From Blattamonas nauphoetae (taxonomy: Eukaryota; Preaxostyla; Oxymonadida), in contig JARBJD010000165.1 in the NCBI GenBank assembly GCA_033064195.1, forward strand, positions 62,001 to 126,000: a DNA stretch of 64,000 bases, written 5' to 3'. Positions 23,679-34,416 of the stretch are shown here, one piece after another. Within the stretch, counting starts at the first letter, position 1. Each line of letters opens with the position of its first letter. A program made the position numbers and the translations under genes. The notes under the pieces were generated by a model that had not been told where the DNA came from, did no database searches, and saw only the letters and a program-made list of their open reading frames with translations.

Positions 23679-24345
23679 TCATGAACCGGATTTATTGGGT
23701 GTGTATGTGGTTGGGAGGGGAAAAGCAGACGGAACGTAGTTTTGGGTGGGCACAAATGATGTTGCTTTCGGGTTGACTTTCTTCTTCTCTTGATCCTGTT
23801 TGAGTTTCTGGATTTGAGCTTGGAGAGATTCTCGTTCCTTCCTTTCCTTCGCCAGCTCCGATTGGAGTGTCTCGACGAGCTCAGACGTCATTTCGGGTTG
23901 TGCAGCATGGTCCTTTAAAAGAGCCTGTTGAGAGATTTGTTGCTCCATCCTCTCTTTTTTAGCCTTCCGCTCCATCCGCTCTTTCTTCAGCTCCGACTGA
24001 AGCTGCTCGATCAGCAATGAGGATGTCTTGGCTTGCGCACTGTTGCTCGTCGATGGATTTTGTTGTGTCATCAACTGTTCCAGCTGCTCCATCTTTCGTT
24101 TCATCTCCTCCAGATCTTCTCCCGACACTGCGATCCTGTCCTCTTTCTCGTGTCGACGTTCGGAATACACTTCGGGGAAGATCAGACCACACACACTCCC
24201 AGCCGCTTCCAACACACCCACATCGTTCTCCCAATCCCTCTCCTTCACAATCTCTTCCTCACGTGGTCCTTCATTCTTCTTCTTGTTCCATTTCTGGTCG
24301 GCTGACTTCTTCTCCCATCCGCGAAGCACTCCAATCAGTGCTTGG

Positions 24346-24438
24346 ATGTCGCAAGCTCCATCCGACACATAACCAGGGCTCATCAACGGATTGAGTGAGA
24401 CCCTGGGTCCGGTAAAGACGGTCCATGGGTTGGCCGAT
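24346..24438 (+). repeat. Left inverted terminal repeat
   Basis: It starts ATGTCGCAAGCTCCATCC, continues ACACATAACCAGG, then the shared core from GCTCATCAACGGATTGAG to GGCCGATCAAACAAAC. After 24438 it no longer matches the right end. Confidence 0.8.
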
Positions 24439-27089
24439 CAAACAAACGTTAACATCTTGTGAATCCGTTTTCTTGCAAACCGACGAACTATCTTCGTCTG
24501 ATATGGACATGGATGACAGAACTGGAATCTCAAGACAGATTATCAGTTCAACGAAAGACATTCACAAACACATTTTTTCTGACCGATTATTCTCTCGTCC
24601 GAACGATCCCGAACCAGAAAGATCAGCGCGAACAGTTTATTGATTGAAATGCAGTTCTGAACTCGAATCAAAAGATCACCAAATACAAGGCTGGTTACTT
24701 AATAACAATTTTATCGCTGATGTCGATATCGGATTCATCATCTACAGATGTAGAAGCTGAACACAGAACGATAACTGCCAATAAACTGAAACAATATGCA
24801 TTGTTTCGTTCGAACAATGAGACTAGTCGTCAAATGTTGGAGGACATCAGTGACAATGGAATCAACTGTTCGCCCAAGGGATACAAACCGAACCATATCC
24901 AAATCGCGGAAGTGAAGCATCAAGTGTCCACATTTACGCGAGAATTGTGGATGGAACGGGATTGTAATCGAGACTATTCCACGGAATGAATACCCTCGAT
25001 GACATGCAAGAAAACGATTCACAACGACAATTGGAAAGCAAAGAAACCAACTTTTAGGTGATATTGGAAACACACCAAAACATTTTTAGACTTGATGATC
25101 AATTATAGTTGGCGATTACTCAAGATCCAACTACCGATTTAAGCCGCTCGTCGCCCTTTATGGTTCCTCGGAGGACAATCACATGGAGCCCAGATATGTC
25201 TCCATTTGTTTTGGCACATTTGCGAGTGGATTATACGGAGGCAATTTCTATTGCTGGGTGGACGCGTCGATGATCATCAGGCTGATCACCACAACAGCTT
25301 CTGGTGTGCGGAACACATATTTTGTTTCTCTCAACGCACATTATTATAAGTGAAGATGGACATCTACACGAGTTCGGTTCAAGTTATCTTCATGCAGCTA
25401 TTCTTGGACGTCGCACCACATCAGGACATCAGTATCAGTATATACAATTCCTCACGCCCATCCAGCGGCTTCTGACAGCCATCCACCATCAATGACGATC
25501 GCTACAAACGTCAAGAATGGTCTCTAGGAGCTATTGCTCTGATATTCAACGTTCCGATCCCAAAATGAATTAATCCCGATTTCAAGGTCAATGTCGGCTC
25601 ATCGGACGTTCCGGATGCTACGGGTGCCGAAGATGTTCTATCACCGCCTGACAAATGGTGTGAAGTTGACTGTTCAAACACCACTCTCACATTTGGGAAC
25701 CGATATCCCCACCGCTCGCAAAAAACCATTCATTCTTCCTTGAATCAACAATTAAATCTTCACCACATCATCTGGTATCATTTGCACTTGCATTAGACGA
25801 AAATGACAAGCCACAACACATCTTGATCAAACAACACCAACATTGCGCCTCTGTCGTCCGACAAGAAGTTAGACACCGACGGCAGATGACAGATAAAGAT
25901 TACAGCTGATTAGGTGGTTGGGAAATAGCAAGATTTTCTCGAAGAAACATACTCCTTGGAAGGAATGGAAAGATGAAATATCCATCCAGAAATTGTTGAA
26001 CTCCATCACATTTGGGACATCTTTCAGCATCAAAGGCTCGGTAGTACTTCAATAAGTTGATGGTGCCCGTATCCGAAGGTCTAATCAACTGAAATAGGGT
26101 TTTTATCGCCTCTGAAGATCAGACCTCCAATGCTCCACAATGACCCGTGATTATTGATCAAGAATACAATATGACGGACTATTTTGCACTGATCAATTCC
26201 TTATCCGAAATAAGTCGTCGGTCACAACTGGACTTGGATGCAGAAGTCATCAATAAGATTGAAGCACCGTATCAAGCGAATTCAGCATGTTCGAGGGTCA
26301 ACTGTGACATATTTCCTTGAAACAGACACAAATACATCATATTAAACTTGATTAGTTAGAGAAGACAATCTCTCCAAACCTCGAAGAACATTGGCGGGAG
26401 CTGGACATCAATTCTAATTCGCACACCGACTCTAGTTTGACGGCGTTTCGGTACTATATGCTTCGCAGAGGGACACACAGTCGGTTGAACAGTCCAGCAA
26501 GATCTCAACAAGAAGAACGCCAGTCTGCATGCTCTTTTCATAAAAAGAAAAACACGCTGAATTGTCTCACGGAGCATTGCCTCCTTTGTCGCCAGATCCA
26601 TTCCATGGCGATCTTGGTGGTGAACTCTCATCCCGTCCAGCAGCGGGGCAACATGAGAGGACACGCCTTCCAATACCGGAAAGCAAGAGGCAATTCTAGT
26701 TTGTTGACAAACAACAAGTATCTATCTTCGAAAGTTGCTGATTTGAAAGGATTTGGGTCAAGACACTGGAAAGACCATTCCGTCGAAGTTTGAAGGAGCT
26801 GAGATACAAATGAAGAAAGAGCCTCTTAGCGCTGACATTGCGGAATGGTCAGTTGTGAAGTTGAGTGACTACCGCAGAGAAGGATCAGCTCCTCGACCTG
26901 GACAAGTGAGTTTGTCGAATAGAAGCACAACCGCTTCAATGTCGTTGGAAGCGGAGATTCTGCGTATTACACACTGCAGAGCGGAGATTCTGAGTTGCAC
27001 ACGCTGCCAAGCCGAGTTCGCAGTTGGAGATGAAGACACGCTGGATGGAAGCTAGACAGAATCGACCGAATCTCATCTGGAGGATGAAA
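24439..27089. other. Interior of the insertion, no recognisable gene
   Basis: About 2.6 kb with only short open stretches on both strands. Plus-strand fragments at 25565-25725 (NVGSSDVPDATGAEDVL) and 24720-24989 have coding-like composition, and the first resembles linker sequence of oxymonad surface proteins. I cannot assign any domain and see no polymerase or recombinase motif. Confidence 0.4.
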
Positions 27090-28700
27090 TCACATTAAAA
27101 TTTTAATCCGTCCTAGATTTACAGATATGAAGTTCGAGAGCTCGGACTCTCTGGACACCGGTTGCACTGTGACGTTGACTGGAACCGGTCTGCTTGTTGG
27201 AGAATCGCTGAACGTGACTCTGAACTCCTCACACTCCTTCATCGCAACAGTCACCTCAGAAACCGAAGTACAATCCGAAGAACTCCAAGTTGGATGACCT
27301 ACGACTCTCAAACACAATCACAACGATCAAAGCGACTGAAACGGATCAAGAATAGACCATCTTCGGTGCGACGATATCAGACTCGACTTTCTAACTCGTC
27401 ATCAGTTTCGACGTTGTTCTGTGGGGATCGAAAGCGACCTTGCTCCTCGATTGAGGATAGATGGAAGATTGTAGAAGGAATTAGGATGTTGTCGCTGTCA
27501 TTCTCGATCTTTCACAACGTGACACATCTCGAACAAGTGAGAATGCTGTCTCAACACGAAGATGTGATTGAATCTGGATCGACAATGACAATGGAACTGT
27601 TTGTGCTCCCTCGTTCGTTGTCCGAAGTGGAAGGAGAGGGAATGGTTGAAGTTTTTGGCGGTTGATTGTGGATTCATCACGTTGTGGTTGTTCTGTCTGA
27701 CTCGCCCTCCCTCATCTTCATTCGAATGGTTGGAGGACACTTGACAATCGAAATATGTTCATTAACTGGACACTCACCCTCTCCTCCTTCTAACCTGGAA
27801 ACAACTCCTGATCTGTGTTTGTGAGAGAGTGGCATTCTGAACTTGGTGAACAGCAAGACAACCATCAAACAGACAGACCTCACATACCTCTCGCAGGGAG
27901 CGATCAACATGAAGGGAGACAGCCTGACAATGGAAACGAGTGCGTTTCACGACAATAGCCCTCATATCTCTTCATTCCCTTCTCTTCGTCCCAACATTCG
28001 ATGTTCAGAGGAGGGACATTTGAGGATCGGGAGTCTGAGTGGAGGGGATGGGAAAGCAGACCATCCTCATCTTTGGCTGTCCCACGAAGATTGTGTGTTG
28101 AGTGGGAAGGAGGTGAATGCGAATGCCACGTTCTTCATCCCAGCCTCTCTTCATCACCGACGAGCACGGTGAAAAAGACAGCACAAGCATTCGATTTGAC
28201 GATGGAAGGAATGAATCTGATTCCTTTCTCACTGATCCTGGAAGTGTTTACAACGAAGAAAGATAAGACTGTCGGAGAGACAGTTCGGATTCCACTCTCT
28301 GTCTACTCAACGAGACTCAAATTGAAATGAGTTTGCCATGTCATCGATGTCAGGATTCGAGAAGAGTCTGGAATGGTCTGGAGGTGTTGTGATTAGACTG
28401 AACGAAACGACGATTGCGATATTGATTCAGAAGAACTCACATGTGAGTCGAGTTGTTTCATCACTCGTTCCGCATTGGGATATGCGAAGCCTTCGGTGGA
28501 TCTCCTCGCTTCCGGTAGCGAGTCGAGTACTCCTCACCATCTGTTCGTGAGTGGAGTTTCCCGAATGGTCATTTCACGTGGTTGGCGAAGCCACCGTCGC
28601 TATCGACTACTGCTCCGCTCCAGTCCTAATCGTCCGATAAGACTCCTCGCTCGCCAACTGCTGGTGCCAGCTTTGGAGGAAGCACGGCCGTTGACAATGT
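27090..28700 (+). pseudogene. Decayed beta-helix surface-protein fragment inside the insertion
   Basis: The plus strand reads LDTGCTVTLTGTGLLVGESL, NVTLNSSHSFIATVTSETEV and a following SEELQVG. This is the Ig-like repeat typical of the large beta-helix surface proteins of this lineage. Further on, HLWLSHEDCVLSGKEVNANA and EVFTTKKDKTVGETVRIPLS match the pre-membrane part of the membrane protein at 42.1-47.2 kb (HLWILEKDCTLSGHPSTLDS). The frame changes several times and stops are common, so it is a host-gene relic. It was either carried by the element or already at the donor site. Confidence 0.6.
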
Positions 28701-28790
28701 AAAAGGGGAGCAAGTGGGTAGAGTCGTAGAAGTTATCTTCTTCTCTCATCTTTTCATTATCACTTATACACTTGATTTTAGTCCTTTTCA

Positions 28791-28870
28791 ATACTCAATC
28801 CGTTGATGAGCCCTGGTTATGTGTCGGATGGAGCTTGCGACATCCTTTACACAAACCAGTGCTCATCAAC
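28791..28870 (-). repeat. Internal end-junction copy (internal complementary region)
   Basis: On the minus strand this reads the right element end (GTTGATGAGCACTGGTTTG, then TGTAAAGG) fused directly to the left element end (ATGTCGCAAGCTCCATCC, then ACACATAACCAGGGCTC). The fusion point, at 28843/28844, is exactly the point where the two ends meet host DNA at 29229 and 24346. The two halves also pair with each other (GTTGATGAGC with GCTCATCAAC, CTGGTT with AACCAG), making an imperfect hairpin with the fusion point in the loop. Confidence 0.8.
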
Positions 28871-29144
28871 CTCTTTCTCTGCCACACAGCAGTTGAAGGA
28901 GGACATCGGTATGTCTTTAGCACTGCGGCGTTTTACAATTGTAACCTTTTGGTGGTTTCCACTTCACTAGTCCTTCTGACTTCTCGTTTTCTCCAGTTTT
29001 TCATCCCCGTTGGGGCTTTTCTGGAGTAATGGGTTGATCCCATCCTTTTGCTCATCAACCGCCCCCACTTGGGCAGAACCGGCTCGATGATTAACCTCTC
29101 GGGTCGGGATTTTTCTTTCAACAGATAAAACTTTTATTATTTTG

Positions 29145-29229
29145 TTTGTTGATCGGCCAACCCATGGACCGTCTTTACCGGACCCAGGGTCTCACTCAAT
29201 CCGTTGATGAGCACTGGTTTGTGTAAAGG
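29145..29229 (-). repeat. Right inverted terminal repeat
   Basis: Read inward on the minus strand: CCTTTACACAAACCAGT, then the shared core from GCTCATCAACGGATTGAG to GGCCGATCA and ACAAAC. It directly abuts host coding sequence CCTGCCATCCGAAC. Confidence 0.8.
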
Positions 29230-29979
29230 CCTGCCATCCGAACTCCTCGGCGACAGCGACTTGCCAAATCCATCGCTCCCGAATCCTCAACCACCCACGA
29301 CTCCGACTCCAGCGACAGAAGATCAACATGTGAGACACTCCCTCCCAGCAGCCAGCGGCCTGCCCGACCATCCCTCCTTCCTCTTCCCTCCACACCTCTC
29401 GCTGCTTCTTCATTCTCGCTCGGCTTATCCTCTTTCTTCCATCCCTCGTCACCTCTCTTCTCTCGCACAACTGCCTTCTTCAGACCAAACCCAATCTCCC
29501 CCAGTCCAACCACTATCGCCTGTCGCACTTGTCCGTCTGGGTGTGTCCGCACTGCCTCCACAAGCCACTCCAGAATCCCACTCCGAAGGAACTCGTCCAC
29601 TTCTCCACGCGACGACAGATTGTGCGAGATCAGTCTGGGTGAGAAGGAGGAGAGAGTGATGAGAGAGGGACGGGAGAAGAAAGAAGAGGAGAGGAAGAGG
29701 ATGGTGAAGAGTGACAACGAAGCACACCCGATCGTCTCAATCACTGGCTCAGCAATCCGAGAATCCTTGTCCTGACCCCAAAAGACACGTAAAATCGAAG
29801 AGCAGCCCGACGAAGGAGAAAAAAGTAAAAATGATCGAAAATGACGAAATATGAAAGAAAGACCTTCGAAAGAGCCAGAAGGGAGGGAAAGTGCTTCGAA
29901 AGCGGAATGGATCCATTTTCGGAGATGACGAGAAGGATCGTGTCGAAAAGCACTTGGAATCCAACCTAATCCACATTGA

Positions 29980-30573
29980 CAGGCATTAGGTGAGCTGGGC
30001 ACAATGGCGACAAGCTGAGCACATCGGTGCTCAGCTTGTCGTCCGGGGGGCTGAGCACCGGCGCCAAAATATGCGCCACGATTTCGACTGATTTCAGCGA
30101 TTGTTCAAGCAAAAGGGGTTCAATTCCCCTTTTGAAGATTTTTTTTGTTTTTTTCCACTTCTTGAAAGATGGTTCATTTCATCGTTAAATACTGGTTGTT
30201 AAAATGAAAAGTCACTGAGGAGAGGTGTGGATGATTTTGGCTGGATCTGCCCCACGAAAAAAAATGTGTGTCACTGAGATTAATAATCATCACATAAAAC
30301 ACCATGAATATTCGTCACCTCGTTCATTTTCGACATAATTGACTCCTTTTTTAATTCTTTATCATTCAATTCGGGCTAAATGTGTTCAAAATGTGACTAG
30401 AAAAACAGTGCGATCTATTTTCGCAAGAAATGAGATTTTACCGTTTTGCTCGAAAATCCACAGGAAATGTGGACACTATAAAAGATTCAGAATGCAAGAA
30501 AAAGGAATTTGAACAGCCGCTACATCCTGAGCACAAAAAAGCTGGGCACCGTGGGCACAATGCCTAACCCCTG
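29980..30573. mobile_element. hAT-type MITE in an intron
   Basis: A 594-base insertion present in this gene copy and absent from the intact paralogue. It is flanked by an 8-bp duplication CACATTGA (29972-29979 and 30574-30581), the hAT size. The ends are inverted, CAGGCATTAGG and CAGGGGTTAGG, with repeated GCTGGGCAC/GCTGAGCAC motifs just inside. A perfect 14-bp hairpin (GACAAGCTGAGCAC, ATCG, complement) lies at 30009-30040. It has no coding capacity. The ends resemble those of the full hAT element 1 kb away (CAGGGCTTAGA), which could mobilise it. Confidence 0.85.
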
Positions 30574-31343
30574 CACATTGAGGCAGAAAGAACAGGAAAC
30601 AATGAGGAAGAACAAGTGAATGAGGGAAAAGAGAAAGGAAAAGCGCGAGGCAGTGAGAAAAGAGCACGTTTGGAATGAGGCGAGAGATCTCCAGAATAAA
30701 CCAAATGAAAAAAGAAAATGAACAATTTCAAAGGGATCCATTCTCAGTCTCCTTCCACAAGAACGCACATACACGCACTTCACGAGATTCTGTGCTTCGA
30801 AGTTCAAGTGCAAGAATCGGAAGAATTCGAGCCTCCATCAGTTTTTGGACTGTTCCTTTCTTGTGTCCACAATCTGCACAACACCCAAATAAGCATGAAT
30901 CCAGAAAACAAAGACAAAGAAAAAAAGGATAAATGTTGACAAATGCGACTTGAAAATTGGAGGTCCAAATGGAGAATATTCAGACCCTCTAGACAGGCTG
31001 TGACCATTTCATGCAACTGCCGAACTTTGTTCTCATCGGATTCTGTCTTTAGAGATTCCACTTTTTCCAACCATTCGTTTGGGGTCGACGATTGAGGATT
31101 CTGAAAAGTCAAATGGAGAATGAAGAAATGAAGATGAAAACAAACTGAACTTGATGTGGGGGACTGTTGGACGGATGAAGATGATGAACAGGGTTCTGAC
31201 TGGTCAGCACATTTTAGTGCATTCGTCGGATCATTTGATCCGACGGGCACAAATTTGCCGTCCGATCATCGCCTATTTGGGCGCTTCGAGATTTCACAGT
31301 ATTTCTCACTTTCCACTCTTTTCTGATGTTTTCTTCACATCTC

Positions 31344-31571
31344 CTATTGTTCTTTTGACTTTTCAAGATTCGAAACACGAATAAACCGAGTTTTTGGTCC
31401 ATTCAACAACTTTCTTGGCATTCTCTCCCGGATCGATCCCATTGTCAAAGTTATGTGAATGATGAAATCATCGATTCTGACGATCTTTCGGTGTTCATTT
31501 GCATGAATCTCGATCACGAAATGCTCCTCCTCCTTGTCATTTGTCTTCATACTTGTTTTCAGCGCCATCAT
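31344..31571 (-). CDS. Small hypothetical ORF cut at its start by the hAT insertion
   Basis: Seventy-five codons beginning MMALKTSMKTNDKEEEHFVI and ending VSNLEKSKEQ. The hAT target duplication GCCATCAT covers the two start codons: the first lies entirely inside it and the second ends one base beyond it. The ancestral upstream sequence, now at 34089 and beyond, no longer adjoins the frame. I do not recognise the protein. It could also be an exon of a longer gene. Confidence 0.35.
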   Translation of the reverse strand: MMALKTSMKTNDKEEEHFVIEIHANEHRKIVRIDDFIIHITLTMGSIRERMPRKLLNGPKTRFIRVSNLEKSKEQ

Positions 31572-34080
31572 CAGGGCTTAGATCGTGATCTCACGGATCT
31601 CACCCTTTTCTGATCTCACGAAATACTAACAATGCAAATCGATGATATTTTCACTTCACTTTCTCAATTCATAAAACAAAGATTAGACGAAAAATGTGAC
31701 ACTCGAAAAATCCTTATTGAACGAGAAAAGTGAGGTGAGTTTTCAAAACGTTCATGGATGATGATATTCGAGGTATGAATCTTGACGGTTTTTTTATTCA
31801 ACTTCAGTCCCAATTTTGATTGTCTTCGGAACTCGAGAAGCCGTTCGATGTCTTCCAGGGGAAGGATAGCGGGGGAATTGTGAGATATTTTTGTCAGCAA
31901 TTCGAGGTGAGGAGTGGAAAGACAGTTTCGTTCTTTTCTTTTGATGTAGTGGATGATGGAAAACTCGCGCTCTGTTTCAACTGTTGAACAGTGGATAGTT
32001 TTAATCACACCGATCAACGGGTGGAGAGCAGAAAGTGGACAAAACAGAACATCAGAGAGAATCATGTCAAGTATTTCGAGTTGGGTTCGATTCGAGTCGG
32101 CAAAGTGCAGTTGATAAGTTGACTTGAGTTGTCTCCAATGAATTAAAGTATGGCGACGAAGAAGTGGAGGTACGAACCGACTGAATTGATTCGCGATGGA
32201 GACGATGGCATTTTCGGATATCGTACTGTCAGGAGCAAGAAGATTTTCATGAGTGAACTGGTGAAGATGGCCTCCGTCGCTGGGTGCGGAGAATCTTGCT
32301 GATATGTTGGTCATCAGAGAAGTCGCCCATGAACAGCATTCATCTGCGATTTGGTCAATGTGTGAGAGACAACGATCGTAATTGTGTTTTGTGATCATAT
32401 CGGCGAGATGTTTCTTGATAAAAGTTGATCTGACTTCTCTCAGTCTGTTGATCAAATCTTGTATGATCTGATCAGATTCGATGAGATTGAGGCTTCTGGT
32501 CTGAAGTAGAATGTTCGCTTCGTCTGCCCAACCGAGTAGAAGTGACAGGGCCCCGAGTCTGAGAAGATTGGTTGGGTCGGAGAAGAAAAGCAGAGCGTTT
32601 TGGATTTTGGCGGTTTCACAGCCTTGTAGGACGGAACAGATTTGAGTGTAATACCGAAAAAGTTGATCCACTGTTGTGAAGCAGGTGGACCATCGAACCT
32701 GCACAGGCTTCTTCAGTTTCCTCTGTGCAAGGCCTGACGAAGCCTGCTCTGCCGCAAATTTCTTTTTGTAGTGATGATTTCGTGTGATCGAGTTGATGAG
32801 GAGGGCAGAATTGTGGATTAATGTAGATGTTGGAGAATCTGTTGGGGTTTGGAAGGAGTCTTTTTGTGCCAGCTGAAACTTGTGAGCATGGCACTGATGG
32901 AACAAGATGTTTGGGAAATTGGATCGGATTTGGGCCAAGAATCCCGTTTTTTGAACCAGACATGGCGGGATCGCCGTCGGTGGCGATGGACACAATTTGT
33001 GTGGGTTTGATCCCCACCCTTTCCAGGATCGACATAAAATGATGGAAGATTTGAACACCAGTTGTCCCATCGTTCATCTCACTTAGACCGACCAGAACAT
33101 TTCTCGGCATCAAGCAATTAGCAAAAAAACGCATATTAACACAAAGCACTGAAACGGAAGATTTGTCTGTCGAAATATCTAAAGTCAGCGACAATGGAGT
33201 TAATGATGTGATTTCTGCCAAAAGCCGATGTTCACAGTAGCGGTTCAGGTGGTGAGCGAGGTCCCAGAATTTGTGGAAGTTTGAATGGTTGGAGATTGAA
33301 ATGTATGCTTCGTTTCCGATCGAGTTCAAGAGATTGGTCAGAGATTTGAATTCATTCACGGAGGAATGTTGATGACAAATTTGATTGACGGCTCGCACTT
33401 GGTTGATCTGATGGACGGTGTGCCCACTGCTGATTTCGATGAATTCTGTTTCATTTCTCCTTGTTTCGTTGCGTACCCACATTTTCAGAGCTTGAGCGTG
33501 GGTGTCTGAATCAAGATGACACTTGACACTGTTGACGTGGGTCGGTTCAGCAGGTACAGATACATATTCATCTCTTGTTCGTTTGATGTGCCATCGGTAG
33601 ATGTGGCATATTCGACAAAGAATTTTCCCCTCATGAAGCTGAAAAATGGATTCCCCATCGCTGTGGATACATTCTGGTCGGTTGATCCACTTTTGATATT
33701 TCCCGTCACTTGTTTTTCTTTTGACTTTCCTTGGTTGTGAACAAGGAGAAGGGCAATTTGCATCGCTGATCGGATTCTCTGAGTCAGAAATCATTCCTTC
33801 TTCAATGTTGGAGAAGTTTTCGTCCAAGGGATCATCGTCGGTCAAAATTTCTGGATGACGAAGTCGTGCGTTCCTCAAAATCACGCGCTGCGAACATTGC
33901 TGGAGAGTGAGTTGAATTCTCATTTCCGCACGAATCGAGAAAGAGCGTTGCGAGAAGGCACAAAGTTGAGAGAGATTTCGAAACGCCTGATTAGGCGAAT
34001 TGATCTCAGGCCCAAAAGCGGTACCTGAGCTCAATTGATCTCACGTTTCAGCACAAAACGTCAGACGCCTCTAAGCCCTG
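31572..34080 (-). mobile_element. hAT DNA transposon, nearly intact
   Basis: 2,509 bases flanked by a perfect 8-bp target duplication GCCATCAT (31564-31571 and 34081-34088). The inverted ends begin CAGGGCTTAGA on both sides. Just inside, both ends repeat GATCTCAC. It contains one transposase gene on the minus strand, described separately. The perfect duplication and long open frames indicate a recent insertion. Confidence 0.93.
31664..34034 (-). CDS. hAT transposase (one frameshift)
   Basis: Two overlapping minus-strand frames together give about 770 residues. The N-terminal part (34034 to about 32945) has a Cys/His zinc-finger-like region (ILCRICHIYRWH, VKCHLDSDTHAQALKMW) and an RNase-H-fold segment with LTLDISTDKSSVSVLCVNMR (first catalytic Asp region) and ATDGDPAMSGSKNG (second Asp). 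The C-terminal part (to 31664) carries FHQCHAHKFQL, an all-helical insertion, and the dimerisation region STVETEREFSIIHYIKRKER near the end. The frames meet at an A-run (TCAAAAAACGGG, around 32950) that is off by one base. This could be a true lesion or a sequencing slip. Otherwise it is full length. Confidence 0.88.
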
Positions 34081-34088
34081 GCCATCAT

Positions 34089-34416
34089 CTTCAAATCAAC
34101 TCAAACCCTCAAGTTCAAAACGATAAAAAATAATTTCTTATTTTCACTTCATAATCACTTTTTTGTTCGAATAAAGACTTAAATTGCACAAAACAATGAT
34201 TAATATACACAATCTGGAGGTTCTCAAATCTTTATTGTGGTTTCGTTTTCTCGATCTCTGATTCTCAGAAAAATGGTCGTTTCATCACAATATGGCGAGA
34301 AAATGTGAAAAGGATCTGGATTTTGGGAACAGAGAACAACACATCTAACGAAGGTAATCCAAACAATTGTGCTCGATAGACAAAGAGGGTGTGTGGAGAT
34401 ATTCTGTTGGCTGGGT
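34089..34416. other. Spacer downstream of the HEAT-like gene
   Basis: AT-rich. 34211-34260 matches the block at 23382-23440 and on the minus strand holds AATAAA, suggesting a 3' UTR. No gene seen. Confidence 0.4.

Larger units (their letters stand above)
24346..29229. mobile_element. Inserted element with inverted ends and an internal end-junction (DIRS-like layout)
   Basis: The insertion point is exact by comparison with the intact paralogue: TGCTTGG is followed by the element at 24346, and CCTGCCATCC resumes at 29230, with at most a 2-base GG ambiguity and no longer target duplication. The ends are inverted repeats (24346-24438 and 29145-29229) sharing about 64 bases from GCTCATCAACGGATTGAG through GGTTGGCCGATCA. 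The outermost 30 bases or so are only partly alike. Those two outer halves, joined tail to head, recur inverted at 28791-28870. Inverted ends, an internal complementary region and no target duplication are hallmarks of DIRS-type tyrosine-recombinase retroelements. I find no recognisable reverse transcriptase or recombinase. The interior carries decayed surface-protein sequence (27090-28700), so this looks like a non-autonomous or heavily decayed fossil, or another circle-forming element. Confidence 0.6.
23679..31230 (-). pseudogene. Second copy of the HEAT/coiled-coil gene, split by insertions
   Basis: A tandem paralogue of the gene at 21.5-23.4 kb, reading from about 31230 to a stop at 23679. 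Exons for SVQQSPTSS, NPQSSTPNEWLEKVESLK, CGHKKGTVQKLMEARILPIL, ISRLIPN, VGFQVLFDTILLVISENGSI and LISHNLSSRGEVDEFL lie at 31190-29230. The coding sequence breaks off after CRRGVRMAG and resumes at 24345 with LIGVLRGWEKKSADQKW. Between them lies the 4.9 kb insertion described separately. A 594-base MITE sits in the intron at 29980-30573. The start is also damaged: the ATG aligned with the intact copy's start is followed after one codon by TGA. The C-terminal coiled coil is longer than in the intact copy. It is a pseudogene unless the pieces are used separately. Confidence 0.8.

Noticed and set aside
24439-28790. Reverse transcriptase, recombinase or capsid genes inside the 4.9 kb insertion
   Set aside because: I looked for their motifs in the longer open stretches of both strands and saw none, so the DIRS-like label rests on end structure only.
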